64,000 nt of DNA from Apiotrichum sp. Y4204 (Eukaryota > Basidiomycota > Tremellomycetes > Trichosporonales > Trichosporonaceae). Within the stretch, counting starts at the first letter, position 1; the number at the start of each line of letters is the position of its first letter. The notes beneath the pieces are model-generated. The model worked only from the letters and a program-made list of their open reading frames with translations. It made no database searches and was not told where the DNA came from. Location: positions 124,001-188,000 of the forward strand of contig JAMYHL010000071.1 of NCBI GenBank assembly GCA_025531455.1, read 5' to 3'. The position numbers and the translations under genes are program-made. Positions 1 to 12,806 of the stretch are shown here, one piece after another.

Positions 1-820
1 ATAAGCAGCGAGGAGAATGGTGTATCGTATCAGTCATGTATCCAGTTCAATGTCGGCGGAATGGCTGGCGGGGTGATGGCTGGCACGCTACATGGGGTGC
101 CTCGAGCACAGAGGGGGAGAGATATGGCACAAGCTGCCGGAAATGTCACAATCAGTCTTGCTTGCATGCATGTCTCGGCGTGGAACATGAAGACTTGTGC
201 ACTCGCATGCGTAGAGATGGAGACCTACACAGCTACAAAGCTACAAGCTAGCCCCGACCCGCCGTCTGTCTTCCGACCCGTGACTGATTTCCCTCGCGTC
301 CCCGCGTGACGTCGCTCGCCACCCGCTCCTCGCTCGGCACACTCGCCATCTGGCCAGAGATAACGACCTCCGCGATAAGCCCTCTCACTCCCGGTACCTC
401 TGTCCTACAGTTTCTGCGGGTGGCAACAAGACATGAATCCATGCTCTTCCGGGAAACGGTATGCGATAACGCCGTGACATTTTCATGACATGGGCATCCG
501 TGGACGAGTCCGGAATCGGGGCTAGCTCGTTGCTCGTTGCTCATTGCTCTCACATCCCCTCCTCCGGCTCGTACTCGTACTGCCCCCTCCGGCCCCCCGG
601 GGCCTTCGGAATGTGGCCCACGGACACACAATGCACATGCACGGCCTTATCTCCCTCCTCGGAGACCAACCCCTCGTTCGGCTCGGGTTCACCCGACATA
701 CCCATGGCCAGTGGCGATATGAGAGCAACCTCTGCAAAGTGTATAAGAGCGCAAGCAACTCCCCGACCAACTTGACCCCCCTAACCCGTCATCGTCCATT
801 CCATCTCATCTCTCGCCGCC
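1..820. other. Non-coding stretch, no supported gene
   Basis: No reading frame here has coding character or recognisable homology; short overlapping frames on both strands look like noise. A TGCATGCATG palindrome sits near 163-172. The last 100 bases are C/T-rich and probably form the leader of the small gene starting at 821. Confidence 0.5.
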
Positions 821-1060
821 ATGTCCGCCTCGTCCTCGCCCCTCTCTTCGCTCTTCTCCTCGCCCTCGCCCTCCCCGGCACCGGGCTCGCCGAACCTCGT
901 CGCTGCGCCCGCCGCCCCCGCAAGTGAAGCCGCCGAGACCCTGCGCGCACCAAAGCCCATGTGGGGCAACGCCGTGTGGGAGCGCGGCTTTGAGGTGAGC
1001 TGATAGGACTGCGGTGAGGTTTCAAGCTGATGGCAGCGCCGGATCGCCTCGCCCAACTAG
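821..1060 (+). CDS. Possible small gene, 65 residues, two exons
   Basis: I do not recognise this protein. An ATG at 821 opens a Ser/Pro/Ala-rich stretch that ends in a more ordered segment with PMWGNAVWERGFE. A GTGAGC donor after 994 and an acceptor at 1036 define a 42-base intron. Splicing adds RRIASPN and a TAG stop at 1058-1060. The N-terminus is low-complexity and could be a targeting or disordered segment. It converges on the PDX1 gene 458 bases downstream. A C/T-rich leader precedes the ATG, which favours a real gene, but the product is short and has no recognised domain, so it may be spurious. Confidence 0.4.
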
Positions 1061-1518
1061 ACTCTTCCTCGACGGCCGCTGGCGGCCACGTTCACTTTCA
1101 TATTCGGGCATCAGATACGACACATGTATTTCTGTGAGGAGCGTACGAGCCGGGGTCGGGTTGCGTGATAAGATTGCGGTCGTTCCATTGGTGGTGTGGA
1201 GATTGAGATTTTTGCTGCCAAGACTTTCGAGAAGAAATTCAGGCTGGAGCGAGTTGGTGAGCATCCGTGGCGTTGGCTGTCAGTTCTTCGACCCTATCAG
1301 TCCCTCCCTTGCTCTCCAATCTGCGCCGTCGCCGTCGCCCGTCTGCCCGGGTCGACTTTCATCCCTTCTCCATACTGCGCTGCATATGCACAACACCGGT
1401 GCGTTTTATTTTGTAGATGTTATCGTATCGTAAGACCGCGAAAGGAAGCCAATCCCCCTGCCCCGACCATACCTCGCCCTCTCCTCATACACACTGTCCC
1501 TCTGCTCGTGCCGGGGAA
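1061..1518. other. Convergent intergenic spacer
   Basis: This separates the stop of the small (+) gene from the stop of PDX1 (-). No coding signal is seen; it presumably holds the two 3' untranslated regions. Confidence 0.5.
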
Positions 1519-3563
1519 TTAGTGGCCGCGAGCGGAGAACTCGGTGGCGCGGCCAGTCTTGACCTCGTCCTTGACCGAGATGCCGACCATGGCCTCACCA
1601 ATGTTCGACGAGACCTCGGCGAGCATCTGGGGGTTGTTGTAGTGGGTGACGGCCTGGACAATGGCGCGGGCACGCTTGGCGGGGTCGCCGGAGAGGAAGA
1701 TACCCGAGCCGACAAAGACACCGTCACAGCCGAGCTGCATCATGAGAGCAGCGTCGGCCGGGGTGGCGACACCACCGGCGGCGAACCTGAGCTGATCAGC
1801 ATGGGAAAGAACATGGTGCTGGCGCACCGCACTCACGAGACAACAGGGAGACGCTTCAGGCGGGCGGTCTCCTTGAGGAGGTGGTAGGGAGCCTGGAGCT
1901 CCTTGGCGAAGGCGTAGAGCTCGTCGTCCGACATGGCAGCGGCGCGACGGATGTCGGCCATGACAGCGCGCTGGTGCTTGACGGCCTCGACGACGTCACC
2001 GGTACCGGCCTCACCCTTGGTGCGGATCATACTGGGAATCAGTATCAAGTCCAATCAGACGGCTCGTCGCCAGGACTCACGCAGCACCCTCGGAGATACG
2101 GCGGAGAGCCTCGCCGAGGTTCTTGCAGCCACAGACGAAGGGCACCTTGAAGGCGTGCTTGCCAATGTGGTGCTGGTCGTCGGCCATGGTGAGGACCTCG
2201 GACTCGTCAATGTAGTCGACACCGACGGCCTGGAGGATCTGGGCCTCAACGGTGTGGCCGATACGGCACTTGGCCATCACGGGGATCGAGACGGCGTCGA
2301 TGATCTCCTTGATCATGGCCGGGTCGGACTGTTGTCAGCGGGGAATGAACGGGAGAAAAGAGTCCGGACCGGCCACGGGGGCGCCGCGGCACCGGAGACT
2401 AGTCCGTAATGATCTGGACCGTGACGCTGGTGGGGCTCCGTAGCGACTCGGTGGCACTCCGCGACGCCGCAGCGCGAACGCAATCCGAATTGAATCCGAA
2501 TCTCTTGCGCTGGGGTGACGACGCCGGGGTTGCGAGGCGGTAAACACCGCGAGCGGACTTCGGCCAATGGCCTTGGGCCTGCGCCGCGCCAGCGCCTCCC
2601 CAGCCACGATCCGGAGCTTGAAAGCGCCGTGCCAGCCGTGCCGCATCCCTCATCCCGCCAACGGGGGCACGGTCCGATCCACACTCACCATACGGGCGAC
2701 ACCACCGTCGCGGCGGATGTTGGCGGGGATGCGCTCGAGGGCCATGACGGCGACGGCACCGGCCTCCTCGGCGATCTTGGCCTGCTCAACGTTCATGACG
2801 TCCATGATGACACTGGGGTTAGCGCTGCGCCTGCTGTTGCGAGCTGCCCGCCAGCCGCCTCATTTGCTCCTGTTCTGCTCTCCATCGCGGTGGCGTGATG
2901 GATGTGGTCCGAGCACACACAAGCCGTGCGATCCTCCCGGTTTCAATCCCGCCCCATCAGTCTTATTCCGAACATGCCCATCCCGACCCGGGGCCAGCTG
3001 CCAGCCGCCGCCGGTGCCGGACGGAGTGGGAGATGTCCCGGCGCCGGATCTACGCGTTCGACGGTGCCAAGCCATCGTGGAAGGCAAAAAAATGGGTAAA
3101 AAGGAGAGCCAAGAGAGCGGAGAAAAAAAAAAAAAACGGCTGGCGCTGCCGCCAATACCCGGCACGATACAGCCCGCTGCCACCATCACAGTCACGGCAG
3201 CGGCAACGCTGTGTGATGGCCGGCGCATGCTGATGCACACGTGCACGCTGCGCGAGGCCTCCCCGAGGCATGTCCGGCGGAGAGGCATAGCACGCTTTCT
3301 GCTCGCCAGGATCCCAGCCCGGCTGATCACGACCAATGGCCGACTTTTGCACCCTTCTCGTCGTCCTCGTCCCCGCCGTCTTCCTGCTTCTCACCACTTC
3401 CCCCCTTCATCTACTCGACACGCGACACTTACCCTCCCTTGAGCATCTGGGCAAGGCCGGTCTTGACGTTGCTCGAGGCCGAGGCGTTGCTGGCGGCGCC
3501 GGAGCGGACGGGCAGCGGGGTGGCGGAGCCGTTGGAGGGCACGATGGTGGGCTCGGACGACAT
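1519..3563 (-). CDS. SNZ1: Pyridoxal 5'-phosphate synthase, PDX1/SNZ subunit
   Basis: This is the synthase subunit of the DXP-independent vitamin B6 pathway. It makes PLP from ribose 5-phosphate, glyceraldehyde 3-phosphate and ammonia supplied by a PDX2/SNO glutaminase, which is not in this window. Five exons give 321 residues: 3433-3563, 2689-2812, 2081-2328, 1837-2031 and 1519-1786, all joined in phase. Family landmarks run in order: [40 protein letters not shown] with the first catalytic lysine, [11 protein letters not shown] with the second, and [14 protein letters not shown] [17 protein letters not shown] with the phosphate-binding loop VGSGIF. Residues 1-33 are a low-complexity extension before the conserved core. 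Introns 1 and 2 are 620 and 360 bases, far longer than most introns in this window, and intron 1 carries a poly(A) run. Confidence 0.96.
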
Positions 3564-5049
3564 GGTGGTATCGGTGAGGATGGAGGGGAGAGGTGAGAGA
3601 GGGGAAAGGAAGAGAGGGAGGGGGGATATGTACTTGATATGAGAGGAAAAGAGAGAAAGAGCAACAAAGATGCTAGACTCGACAGTGGGCAAACGAGGTC
3701 TCTCTGGCGACGGAATTTGGGTGCACACAGGGCAGGGCAGAGCCGATTGGCGAGCTTGGCGCAGATTGGAGAAAAACACTCTGACTGATATACTGCCCAG
3801 CCTCATGCACACATGTATGTATCTCTTAATCAGCGCATGCATGCATGCATGTGTGCTTGCTCATCGCTTGCTTGGTCTCACCGATGCCATGCATGCGCTT
3901 ACACCAGCGTTGCTCGACTCGCATCAAGTGTAGAGAGAGCAGCAGCAAGAGCGACTCGGTGGAATGATTTCCAAGCTGCACCGCCGGGCATCGTCTCATA
4001 CCGTCTGTCTGTCACTCTCCACTTCGCGCTCACTGGCATGCATGCGATGCTCGTGACCTGCTCCTTGCTCTCACTTGCAGCTCGCTTCGTATCTCTGCAC
4101 TACCCTTGTATTCTCTACTCGGAATGATATATAACAGAGCGTTGGAAATCGCCCTTTCCAGCGCCTCCACCCATAATAAATCCCGCGCATATGGCTTCGC
4201 ATCTCTCGCTCGACTCGATACACACCCAGAGAGTGTCTTTTCTGTTCCGGCGCTTATAACGACAAGGAAATGGCCATGCTCCGGGCTCCGCGCCATGCCA
4301 AGTATCTGTACAATGCAGGGAATCCTCTTTTTGATTGCAGGAATTGCCAGGATGCATGCAGGGGGCGGGGCTCAGCTGGCTCAGGTCGGGGCCCTCGAGA
4401 GCTCCAGACCTTTGGATTGCATGGATTGGATATCGCTGGTGGCATACTGGCCGCTGGCCGCTAACAGCCTGCCTCACATGGCCACATATGGGCTGGTCTG
4501 GGCGCCCGGATCGGATCCATCGCCGTGCCGAATGGGCAGCAAAGGCTATCCCCGACCTGCCGACGGATCTCGGGAACGAGTACAGTAGTAGAACAGGAGA
4601 CGAATAGCCTCCACCTCCACTTGATGCATGCATTTCGAAGAGGACTCCATTTCGAAGACCTTGCAGGATCAGGATCAGGATATCGAACTCGCAGGGGGCG
4701 GTGGCTTGGGATGGCTTTGATGGCGCCATCGAGTACTTCGCGCCTATCAGACCGGGGCATGCAGTCAGTAACCGCGACGACGACTCATGCGTCTACTACC
4801 CTCTCTCTTGATCTCTTGCCCGCTCTCACTCCCTCTTGTCTGCTCTCCGTCTCATGCATACATTCTAATGGTATTGCCACCCGCAGGCGGCGTACAATCA
4901 TACAGCCCACGCAACAAAGCTATGTACGTACATGCCGGCGGGCCATGCTTCGAGGGCCGCACGACGACAGATCTCGCGACAGATCTCGCGACAGATAAAC
5001 CCCCTCCCCTCTCTAGATCAACAAGACATGATTCCTCTTCACTCCCCCT
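3564..5049. other. Long intergenic spacer upstream of PDX1
   Basis: No gene is supported. The first 120 bases are purine-rich on + and read as a pyrimidine-rich PDX1 leader on -. The stretch carries five CATGCATG-type palindromes (3834-3852, 3888-3897, 4037-4046, 4352-4360, 4623-4632). Near 4971-4997 there is a short tandem repeat of a 12-base unit, ACAGATCTCGCG. Confidence 0.5.
3834..3852. repeat. Tandem GCAT palindromic run
   Basis: An uninterrupted alternation of GCAT units, a self-complementary simple repeat in non-coding DNA. It is the longest of the recurrent CATGCATG motifs seen in the spacers of this window. Confidence 0.8.
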
Positions 5050-8000
5050 CTATCCAATCGCAATCCGCAGGCTCTCGAGAATAATCTCCTTGTCCTCGGG
5101 GGTGTCCGCAAACATGAAGTATTCCTGGAGAGTCAGCACCAACAAAAAAGACAAAAGACGAGCTTCGGCGCAGCTCACTCCCACTTCCCTGGCCCACGCA
5201 TTCTGCCTGCACTCACATGACCATGTCCGTCCCGGAGCTTCCAGCTACCCCGCACCTGACTTTCCTCGTACGCTTCGTCCACCGTCGCCTTGCTGAGCGG
5301 CGCGGTCGCGAGCGCCGCGTCCGTCTCGCTGTCGGAGCGGTACATGCGCAGCTCGGCGCCAAACAGGTGGAAGTAGCGCCGCCGCCACGTTAGCGACGCA
5401 GACGTCTGCACGGTCACCCACTGATATCAGCACTGAATCCAAAATCTGGCCACTCCTACTCACACCTCTCAACATAATCCCGCCGTCAATTTTGCCGCTC
5501 CGCAGCTGCTCGCGGATGGCGGCGGAATGGCGGCGCTCCTCCTCGAGACGCTCGAGTTCGCGGCGTTCGCGCTCAAGGCGCTCGCGCGCAGCCTTGGACG
5601 CAGCCTCGCGTTCGCGTTCACGCCGCTCGTGCGCCAGTCGTTCGCGCTCCGCCTCCTGCCTTGCGCGCCGCTCACGCTCGGCCGCAAGCCGCTCGGCCTC
5701 GCGGCGCTCCTCCGCACGTCGCTCCTCCGCTTCCTTGCGCGCATCCTCCCGGAGCTCCGCCTCCTCCCGCTCCGCCGCGATCCGTGCCTCCTCCGCGCGC
5801 TTAAGCTCCGCCTCCAGGCCCCGGCCGCCAAGACTTGTGTAGTCCGCACGCTCACCCTCGAGCTGGGGGTCGATCGGGGACATGGCATCAAGGGCGGCAG
5901 ACAGCGGCGGCGCCGAGAGTTGTCCGCTCATCGGGGTCGGGGGGACACTACCAAGGCCGGCCGGGAGGCGGGGCAACGGCTGAGCCATCATCTCGAGACG
6001 TCCGAGACTGCTGTACTGCGAACCCGCGTCGTCCTCCCGCAGATCGGGGATGCCGCCCGCGAGCACCTCACTGATCTCGCTCGGAGGTGGGCGCGGCGAG
6101 CCCTCGGACTCTGGCGCCTCGTGCAGCTCGATACGCCCATCGGCGGACTCGTTAATTGACGCACTCCGGTTGCGGCGGTGTACACGGGCTGCACTCGCCG
6201 CCGAGGTAAGCTGCCCAACAGGCGAGATGACTCCCGAGCTCGCGGATCGGATCCGCTGAATCCGCAGTGAGTGCGCGTCCTCCTCAGCCGTGTCATACCC
6301 CGTCTCAGAGCCGCCAAGCGACCCGCGGGGACGGGACAGCTGGGAGATGTCACTTGGTCGCGACACGCGGGACACGTCGCTTGGGCGCGAGAGGCGTTCG
6401 ATGTCGCTTGGGCGAGAACGGCGCGACGCGTCGCTCGGGCGCGCGGACCGTTCCCGCTCGGCCATGATCCTCACGGGCGGTTCGGGGCGGATTTCGGGAA
6501 CGTCACCCATATCCTTGGTCGCGTTCCGGCTCCAGCGCTTCTTGGTCTTCTCCATGATCGTCTCCACGAACCCGTGGCCGTCTTCCGAGCCGACATGCAC
6601 GACGCCGTTGTCTGCGATGTTAGGGTCGATAAGGTGCGTCGGGAGCATCTGTGGAGCCGCCCGTGGCGTCGCTTGCTTGCCGCGTTGCTTCGCGCGCTCC
6701 TCCTCGGCGCGGCGCCAGCGCTCAAGGGCGTCGTTGTGTTCCGCGGCCGAGTCCTTGTGTTTCCCGCTACCTTGCCTCGTGGGCGGTGTATACCCTATTC
6801 CGCCGCTGGCGGTGCGATATCCGCTCTTCCCGCCAAACAGGCTGCCAAGGCCAAGGCCAGAGAGGACCTCCTCCTTCTGCGAACCCGAAACCTCTGAAAG
6901 CGACGAGCGCGCCTGGGCGCGCGGGCGTGGCGATGTCGGGGGAGTGACATTGCTGCTGCGTCGAAGACGCAGCGCGCGCGTGAGCGACGCCGTCCGCGAC
7001 CGTTGCTGCGGCGCATTGTAACTGGACGGCGAATACGTAGGTGAGGTCGAGTCGTCGGGTGAGTACCCGCTGCCGTTCGTGTTGGTGCGTGGAGAGCGGA
7101 ACAGGCGCATCTTGCTCTTGGACCCAGTGGAACCAGTCGACGCGCGCGAGTTGCGCGCAGCGTTTCCCATACCTGCGGCAGCCATGCCGCCGGCAGCGGC
7201 AGACAGGGGGCTCGAGTCACTGTATCTGCTCGTTGGGCGGCCGTCGGTGGACAAGTTGCGGGCGTGGTTTGCGTGCGGCGACATGGGCTCGGATGGCTCG
7301 GAGGGAGAGAGCGGGGACACTGCGTCGTCCTCGCTCAGATCCACAACGTTCGTTACAGAGCCCGCATCCTCGTCCTTGTCGAGGCGCGGCGAGGTCGGTG
7401 CGGTGGTCATGCTCTGCGTCTGACTTGTCAGAGAGAGAGGACTCGAGATACCGCTCGAGGACGGGTGGGTCGGCACCGACTCTGTCGTGGCCGCGACGGG
7501 CGAGGTGGGCGAGGCGGGGTGGTCGTCAAGCGGAAGGGAGGGGGAGCGAGATCTAGCGACTGTAGCAGCGGCAGCAGCAGTAGCCGGGAGATCAGAACGC
7601 GTCTCATCCGTCATGGGAACAAAACCTGGGACAATAGATGGCACCGGCTGGGGAGGCACGGTTGCGGCAACACTGGCCTGCGGGGTGGTGTCGGGCGTCG
7701 CATGCGCGGTGCGGTCAAGCGAGTCGTCGTCTGTCTGTGAGGGAGCCTGCCGAGCTTGGTGTTCCTCCTCTACTGGCGTCTGGAGGTGCTGCGCCAGCTC
7801 TCCCCCTTCGCCCAGGCTGAAACCCTGTTTCGCGCTGCCGTTTACGTTGGCCGTACCTCCAGGCACGAGGTCGGCCACCGGATGCTGATGCTGGCCGTTG
7901 ACAATCGGCAGTCCCAGGCCCACGGGCTCCTTCCCCTCGTCATCGAGGCATTCGTCACTGCGAGATGTCGCACGGCTCTCGCCGCGTGGGGTACCGTTCA

Positions 8001-11000
8001 GCGCGCTAAGGTTGACGACACGCGCGGCCGCCGGACGCACACTGAGGGTCACCGCACCAGTCACGGCGCTCATGAGCTCGTTGAGGTCAAGTGGGTCCGG
8101 ACTGAGCGGGGACGAGCGGAAACCGACGGGCGACGGCTCATCGACAGCCGGCGTGCCGGGAACGCTGGGCAGGTCGAGGGTGGACGTCGAGTGAGGCGAG
8201 TTGGGCGTAAGGAGGATGTCGCGGTCCACAAGGCGCGGCGTGCCGTTCGTGTCCACCGCATCGAGCGGGGAAGCCATGGAATCCGCTGGCGAGAGGAGAA
8301 AGTCATCCTCGCGTGGTGTGGATGACACGGCAGTGGCGAACGACGCAGTTGCTTCGGTGCTCGACGTGTCAAACGACACTGACGACCGCGACGAGCCGCC
8401 TGCGGAGATGGGTGTCATGTCGTTCCGGAGACTGCTACCTCGCGGTGGCGCATCTAACATGGGGGACTGGGAGCCGGGTACGAGAAGCGCAGTGTTGGGG
8501 GCCGGCAGCGGCCGCTGGCGCGTAGGCGACAACGACAGACCCGGATACTGGTTCGCCTGATCAAGGGACGTTCGCGGTGTGGGGATGGACACTGGAGGCC
8601 GTGTCGGGCGCGCGAGACGGTCACCTGAGGGAGCGCCCGGACCCATCTGCGTGCTCTGCTGGAGAAGCGGAGAGGACTGCACTTGAACAGGCATAGCCGC
8701 CTGGGGGAGAGGCGGCAGCGGTTCAAGCGGTGCAGCGCTTGCATCGCGAATCCCGTCAGGTAGGGGCGGAAGTGACGGCCGGAACGGGTCCGCGCGGCCC
8801 TGTACGTCCGCGAGGATCTTGTCAATGTCGTACTCTGTTGGCTCGCGGTTGTGTCCCCGCCCATGGCCATGGGTGACGATGTGGTGCTCGCGCCCGCGGT
8901 GAGACTCGAGCAACGGCGATGGCGGCGGAAGCGGGGGAAGTGGCAGATCCGGCGCCGGGCTCGGCGGCGGAAGACGCGAGCGGGAAAACGGCGAGTCGAC
9001 GCCTGGTGAAAGCGCCGGTGACGACGCGCCATCCTGGTGCGTTGGCGTGACTGGCGCCGGGGGCAGTCCCGGCGGGGGCGGGGTAATGGCGGCCATGCGG
9101 TCCAGGCGGTCAGTAGACGTCTTACGCAGGGCCGATACGCTCGCTGTTGGCGGAGGGAGGTGGTCGCGACGGTAGGGCAGATCAGAGTCATCGTACACAG
9201 GGCTGAGCAGGCTCGAGGCGTGCCGGGAGTTGGGTCCCGACGTCGTCGATGACCGCCAGTCACTCGCAGTCATGTACGACACACGTGGATCGAGCGAGGA
9301 CTGCGACGTACGCTGGTCCTGGAACGGCAACGGGCCTTGCACCGTGCGGGCGGCGCTGCTGCGGTTCGATCCAGTCAGCGAGCCCTCGCCGGAAACGGTG
9401 CGGGACAACGCCTGCCGCGACGACGTGCGCTCGGGAAGCTGCTGCAGAGTGAGGCTGTCCTGCGAGGCGCCACTACGCGCACTCCGACCACTATGCCCGC
9501 TGTCCCGCTGAGACGCCGGGTTCGTCACATGTGCGGGGACGTTGACGACCCCGATGGGCCCGAGCCCGAGACCAATCCCCCCGCCAGGCATACCGCTCAT
9601 TCCAGGCATACTGCCAGGCATGCCGAGCGGCTGCGCCGACAAAGGAGCCCCGGACGGTGGGCCGGCGGCACCGGGCACGGAGGTCGACACGGACATGCCC
9701 CCTTTGCGCGGCTGCTCGCGCGGGCCCATCGCGCGAGGCTCCTTGGCGGCACGCAGGGCGTGCGGCATCGGCATTGGCATCTCGTCGGGAACGTGCACCT
9801 TGTCCGGAAACTGGTTGGACGCCGTACCAAACGTGTTGCGCAGATCGGGCTTCCTGTCGGGTTTGCGCGGCGGATCAGGCGAAGCCCTGGGTTCTCGCGT
9901 CTCACGGTCGGGACGAGCATCCGGCATCGGGTCGTGCGCGGGTGGGCCGCGGTGTGTGCTCTGGTTATCGCTCTTCCGCGAGCGCAACGAGCCCTGTGAG
10001 ATAGTTCGCCCGTGCTGCGCACGCGAGCGCTCCGTTCGTTCGGCAGCCGCCGAAGCAGCCGCCGCAGCCAGCTGCCGTGCGTGTTCGCGCGCCTTGCCGT
10101 GGTACACTGGCTCTTCGCGCGACTTGAATCGCGTCACCGGCTCGCCGTTTTCGCGGGACCTCTGGCGCCTGATCGGTTCCTGACGTTGCGGGGCCTTGCG
10201 GAACGGACCCCATCCGCGATCGCGTTCACTCTTTGGCGGCGCGACCGCGACGGGCGCGGCGTTGACGGTGTATGACTGCGGAGTCTGGTAGTGATAGCCC
10301 TGGCTGTAGTGCATCGGCTTGGGCATTGGCGGAATCTGTGGGACGGCCGGAGGTGGCGGCATTGGCGGGATATACGACATCGGGGGGACGGCGGGGACGA
10401 CAGGAATCGAGGGCACGGCGACCGGCGGTAGCTGCATAGCGCGTTTGCGAGGCGAGGGTGAGAGGCGAGGCGAGGGGCGAGGGGAAAGGGATGGGCTCGC
10501 CCCGGGGTGACCATAAGGCTGTGGACGGATCGGTGGAAAAGTGGAAGTTTGCGACTTGGGAGAGGTGGATGTCCCCAGAGACGCGAGCGACGTGACGGAC
10601 ATGCCTGCGGGAATGCCAATGGGGGTCGAAGTGAAAACTGGCGGCGAGTTCATCGCTGGTGACGATTGGACAGACGCCGGTACAGAGGGAACTGTGGTCG
10701 GCGGGGGCGGGAGGGGCGACGGGCTTGTCACTAATGGATATGTGGGTGAGGATGGAACCTGGACTGGCGGGAGTTGTGGAGCACCAGCACCAAAGGCAGA
10801 CCACGCCGCATCCGATGGTGCAGCGCCGGGGGTGACCACTGGCAGGACTGGCAGGGTTGTCGAGCTCGACATGGCAGGTAAAGGCGGGCGCTCTTCTGTC
10901 GTCTTGACAGCACCAGGTGGTAATGCGGATGCGCGGGGTGTGATATCGTCGCTGCCATCTCTTGCTGCGCCGCTCGGCGGTGTCGGGGGTCCGGACGTGC

Positions 11001-12806
11001 TTGCGCCAGCGGCGGCAGCCGTGAGCGCCTTGTACGCCGGCGACGCCTTGTCCGCCGTCTTGGGACTTTGTCCACGCTGGAACACGCGCGCAGTTACCGG
11101 CGCCAGGCCCTCGGACTCGGCGTCGCTCACTTCCGGTGTCGGTAGGTCTGGCAGCTCGCGCTCGCTCAGCGGCCGCTCGTACATATACCGCGGGCCTGCT
11201 GGCGGTGCGTACGACACCGGCGAGGCGCTGTCCACGCCGAAGCGCGAGCCGCCGGGATAGCGGGACATGGAGGAGGAGGACGAGGACGACGCATGACGAG
11301 GCTGTTGCTGCACGACTGTGGCTGGCTGCTGTACCGGATGGGACGCGGAATGGGGCACCGCGGGGAGCGGGGACCGACCGAGCGGGCCTCGCAGCTGCGC
11401 CGAGGGTGTCGGAGGTCCTGGCGGGCCCAACGGGGATAAGCTCCTAGTTGCAATGGGTGTCTGGACTGATTCGACGGCGTTATGCTGAAGCTCAGCCTCC
11501 GCTGCGTTTCGTGCGCGTGCCTCGGAACCGCTGGGTGGCGGCGATGCAGTGGATGCCGAGGCGGAGAGTGCAGAGAGTGCGGAGATGGACGAAGATGTCG
11601 ACGCGGTGGGCGCATGTGTCGATGTGGATGTGGATGGGGTGGTGTGGGAGAAGGGGGAGAACGGCGGCGACTGCGCTTTTTGTGCTGCTGGACGCGTTGA
11701 CGTCGACGTCGAGGCCTGCAATATCCCTGTCCGTGCGGCGTCAGCTGTGCGTGCTGTGGCTGATGGCGCAGAGGTGGCGCTCGTGCTGGGGCTGATGCTG
11801 GGACTCGTAATCTCCGGAAGTGTGGACTGATCTCCTGGCGCATGCTCAACGGCGCTCGAAGCCGCGAGTCGGTCTCGTGAGATACCAAGGCGCTCGGCGA
11901 CAAAGGCGTCCGCGAGGACGTCCTCGGGGCGCGTGAGGGACACGAGCGCGAGGTAGTTCTGGGCTGTCAGATGCACACCACCGTGATGCGAAAGACCCGC
12001 AACTCACTGGAAACAGGGCGGCGAAGGTGCGTGAATGCAGAACCGCTTTTGCTTTCCGAACACCGCTGGGCGTTAGCTGTATTGTCTTTCGAGGAGGGCG
12101 ATGAGCGGCACAACGTGCGCCATCGGAGGTGTGCCATCGTCGCACTAGGGACGTGACCCGATGACTCTGATGTCGCCGAGACACCCCGGTGATGGTGAGA
12201 CAACCTTCGGCATGGCGCCGGCGGCATCCCTCTCCACAGCACGCGGTGCACCTGCAGCCTCTCCGCCTGATTACTCCTTTTTCCTGTTCCGTCTCCTTCT
12301 TTACTCACCCCACACCGGCGCCAATACGCAGGACCACGAGCCCATGACCCGCGACGACGGCGTACCCAAAGCTCGCGCCGTTCGCGTCGGCGGGTGCGGC
12401 GAGGCGCGCGCGGAGGGCGGGCAGCGCAGGGTCCGGGCCGCGGTCGACGAGCACGATCGCCGTCGATGTCGGCGAGGCGTACGCCGCGACGAGCCTGGTG
12501 TCAGTAAACAAAAGTGGGAGGGCTCATTGTTTCTCGGCGCATCCAACGCATCCAGCAGAACAGGCGACAGGGTGGGATATGGGATACGCCGCGCGCTGGG
12601 CCGTTGTCTTGCTTTTCTCCGCTTGGGCCGTCGCGTGCTGTCTCCTGTCTCCTGTGTTCTGTCTCGCGTCCTTTCATATTCTTATTTGCGCCTGAGAATT
12701 GCGCCACGCCATGTGCGGCGGCGACTCACCACCGGGTCGGGTCGTCACTTGCGTGCACGGCCTGCACGGCGGCCGCGAGGGCGGGGTCCGATGTGTCGGC
12801 GGACAT
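5050..12806 (-). CDS. Giant ADF-H / PH domain protein, probable cortical actin regulator
   Basis: The spliced product is 2,364 residues from six exons: 12730-12806, 12309-12494, 12008-12065, 5464-11958, 5217-5420 and 5050-5124. Residues 1 to about 140 form an ADF/cofilin-homology domain of the Abp1/drebrin type (TRWLVAAYASP, GYAVVAGHGLVVLRIGAG, GVRKAKAVLHSRTFAALFP, NYLALVSLTRPEDV). A very long Pro/Ser/Thr-rich disordered region follows. An Arg/Glu-rich coiled coil lies at about 2150-2262. A PH domain begins near 2268 (WRRRYFHLFGAELRMY) and ends close to the stop (EYFMFADTPEDKEIILESL). ADF-H domains bind actin and PH domains usually bind phosphoinositides, so a link between cortex and membrane is inferred. 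Five SRPSD repeats occur near 6335-6455. The 58-base exon 3 is placed by its GCTAACGCCCAG acceptor and restores the ADF-H fold. Confidence 0.88.
6335..6455 (-). repeat. Coding SRPSD tandem repeat
   Basis: Within the ADF-H/PH protein, five copies of (S/A)RPSD spaced by 7-8 residues occur in a row. They are Arg/Ser-rich and may be phosphorylation or basic binding sites; no named domain is recognised. Confidence 0.75.

Noticed and set aside
9355..9380. Second GGTTCGATCC match as a tRNA gene
   Set aside because: It lies inside the ADF-H/PH coding exon and lacks any cloverleaf partner.
5492..10620. Long open frames on the + strand opposite the ADF-H/PH gene
   Set aside because: Arg/Ser/Pro-rich shadow frames created by high GC3 in the real gene; no domains and no splice support.
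11967..12308. Exon candidate reading AHVVPLIALLERQYS in the ADF-H region
   Set aside because: It needs a poor GTGGGG donor and runs into a TAA. The alternative exon 12008-12065 has standard sites and restores the ADF-H motif in phase.
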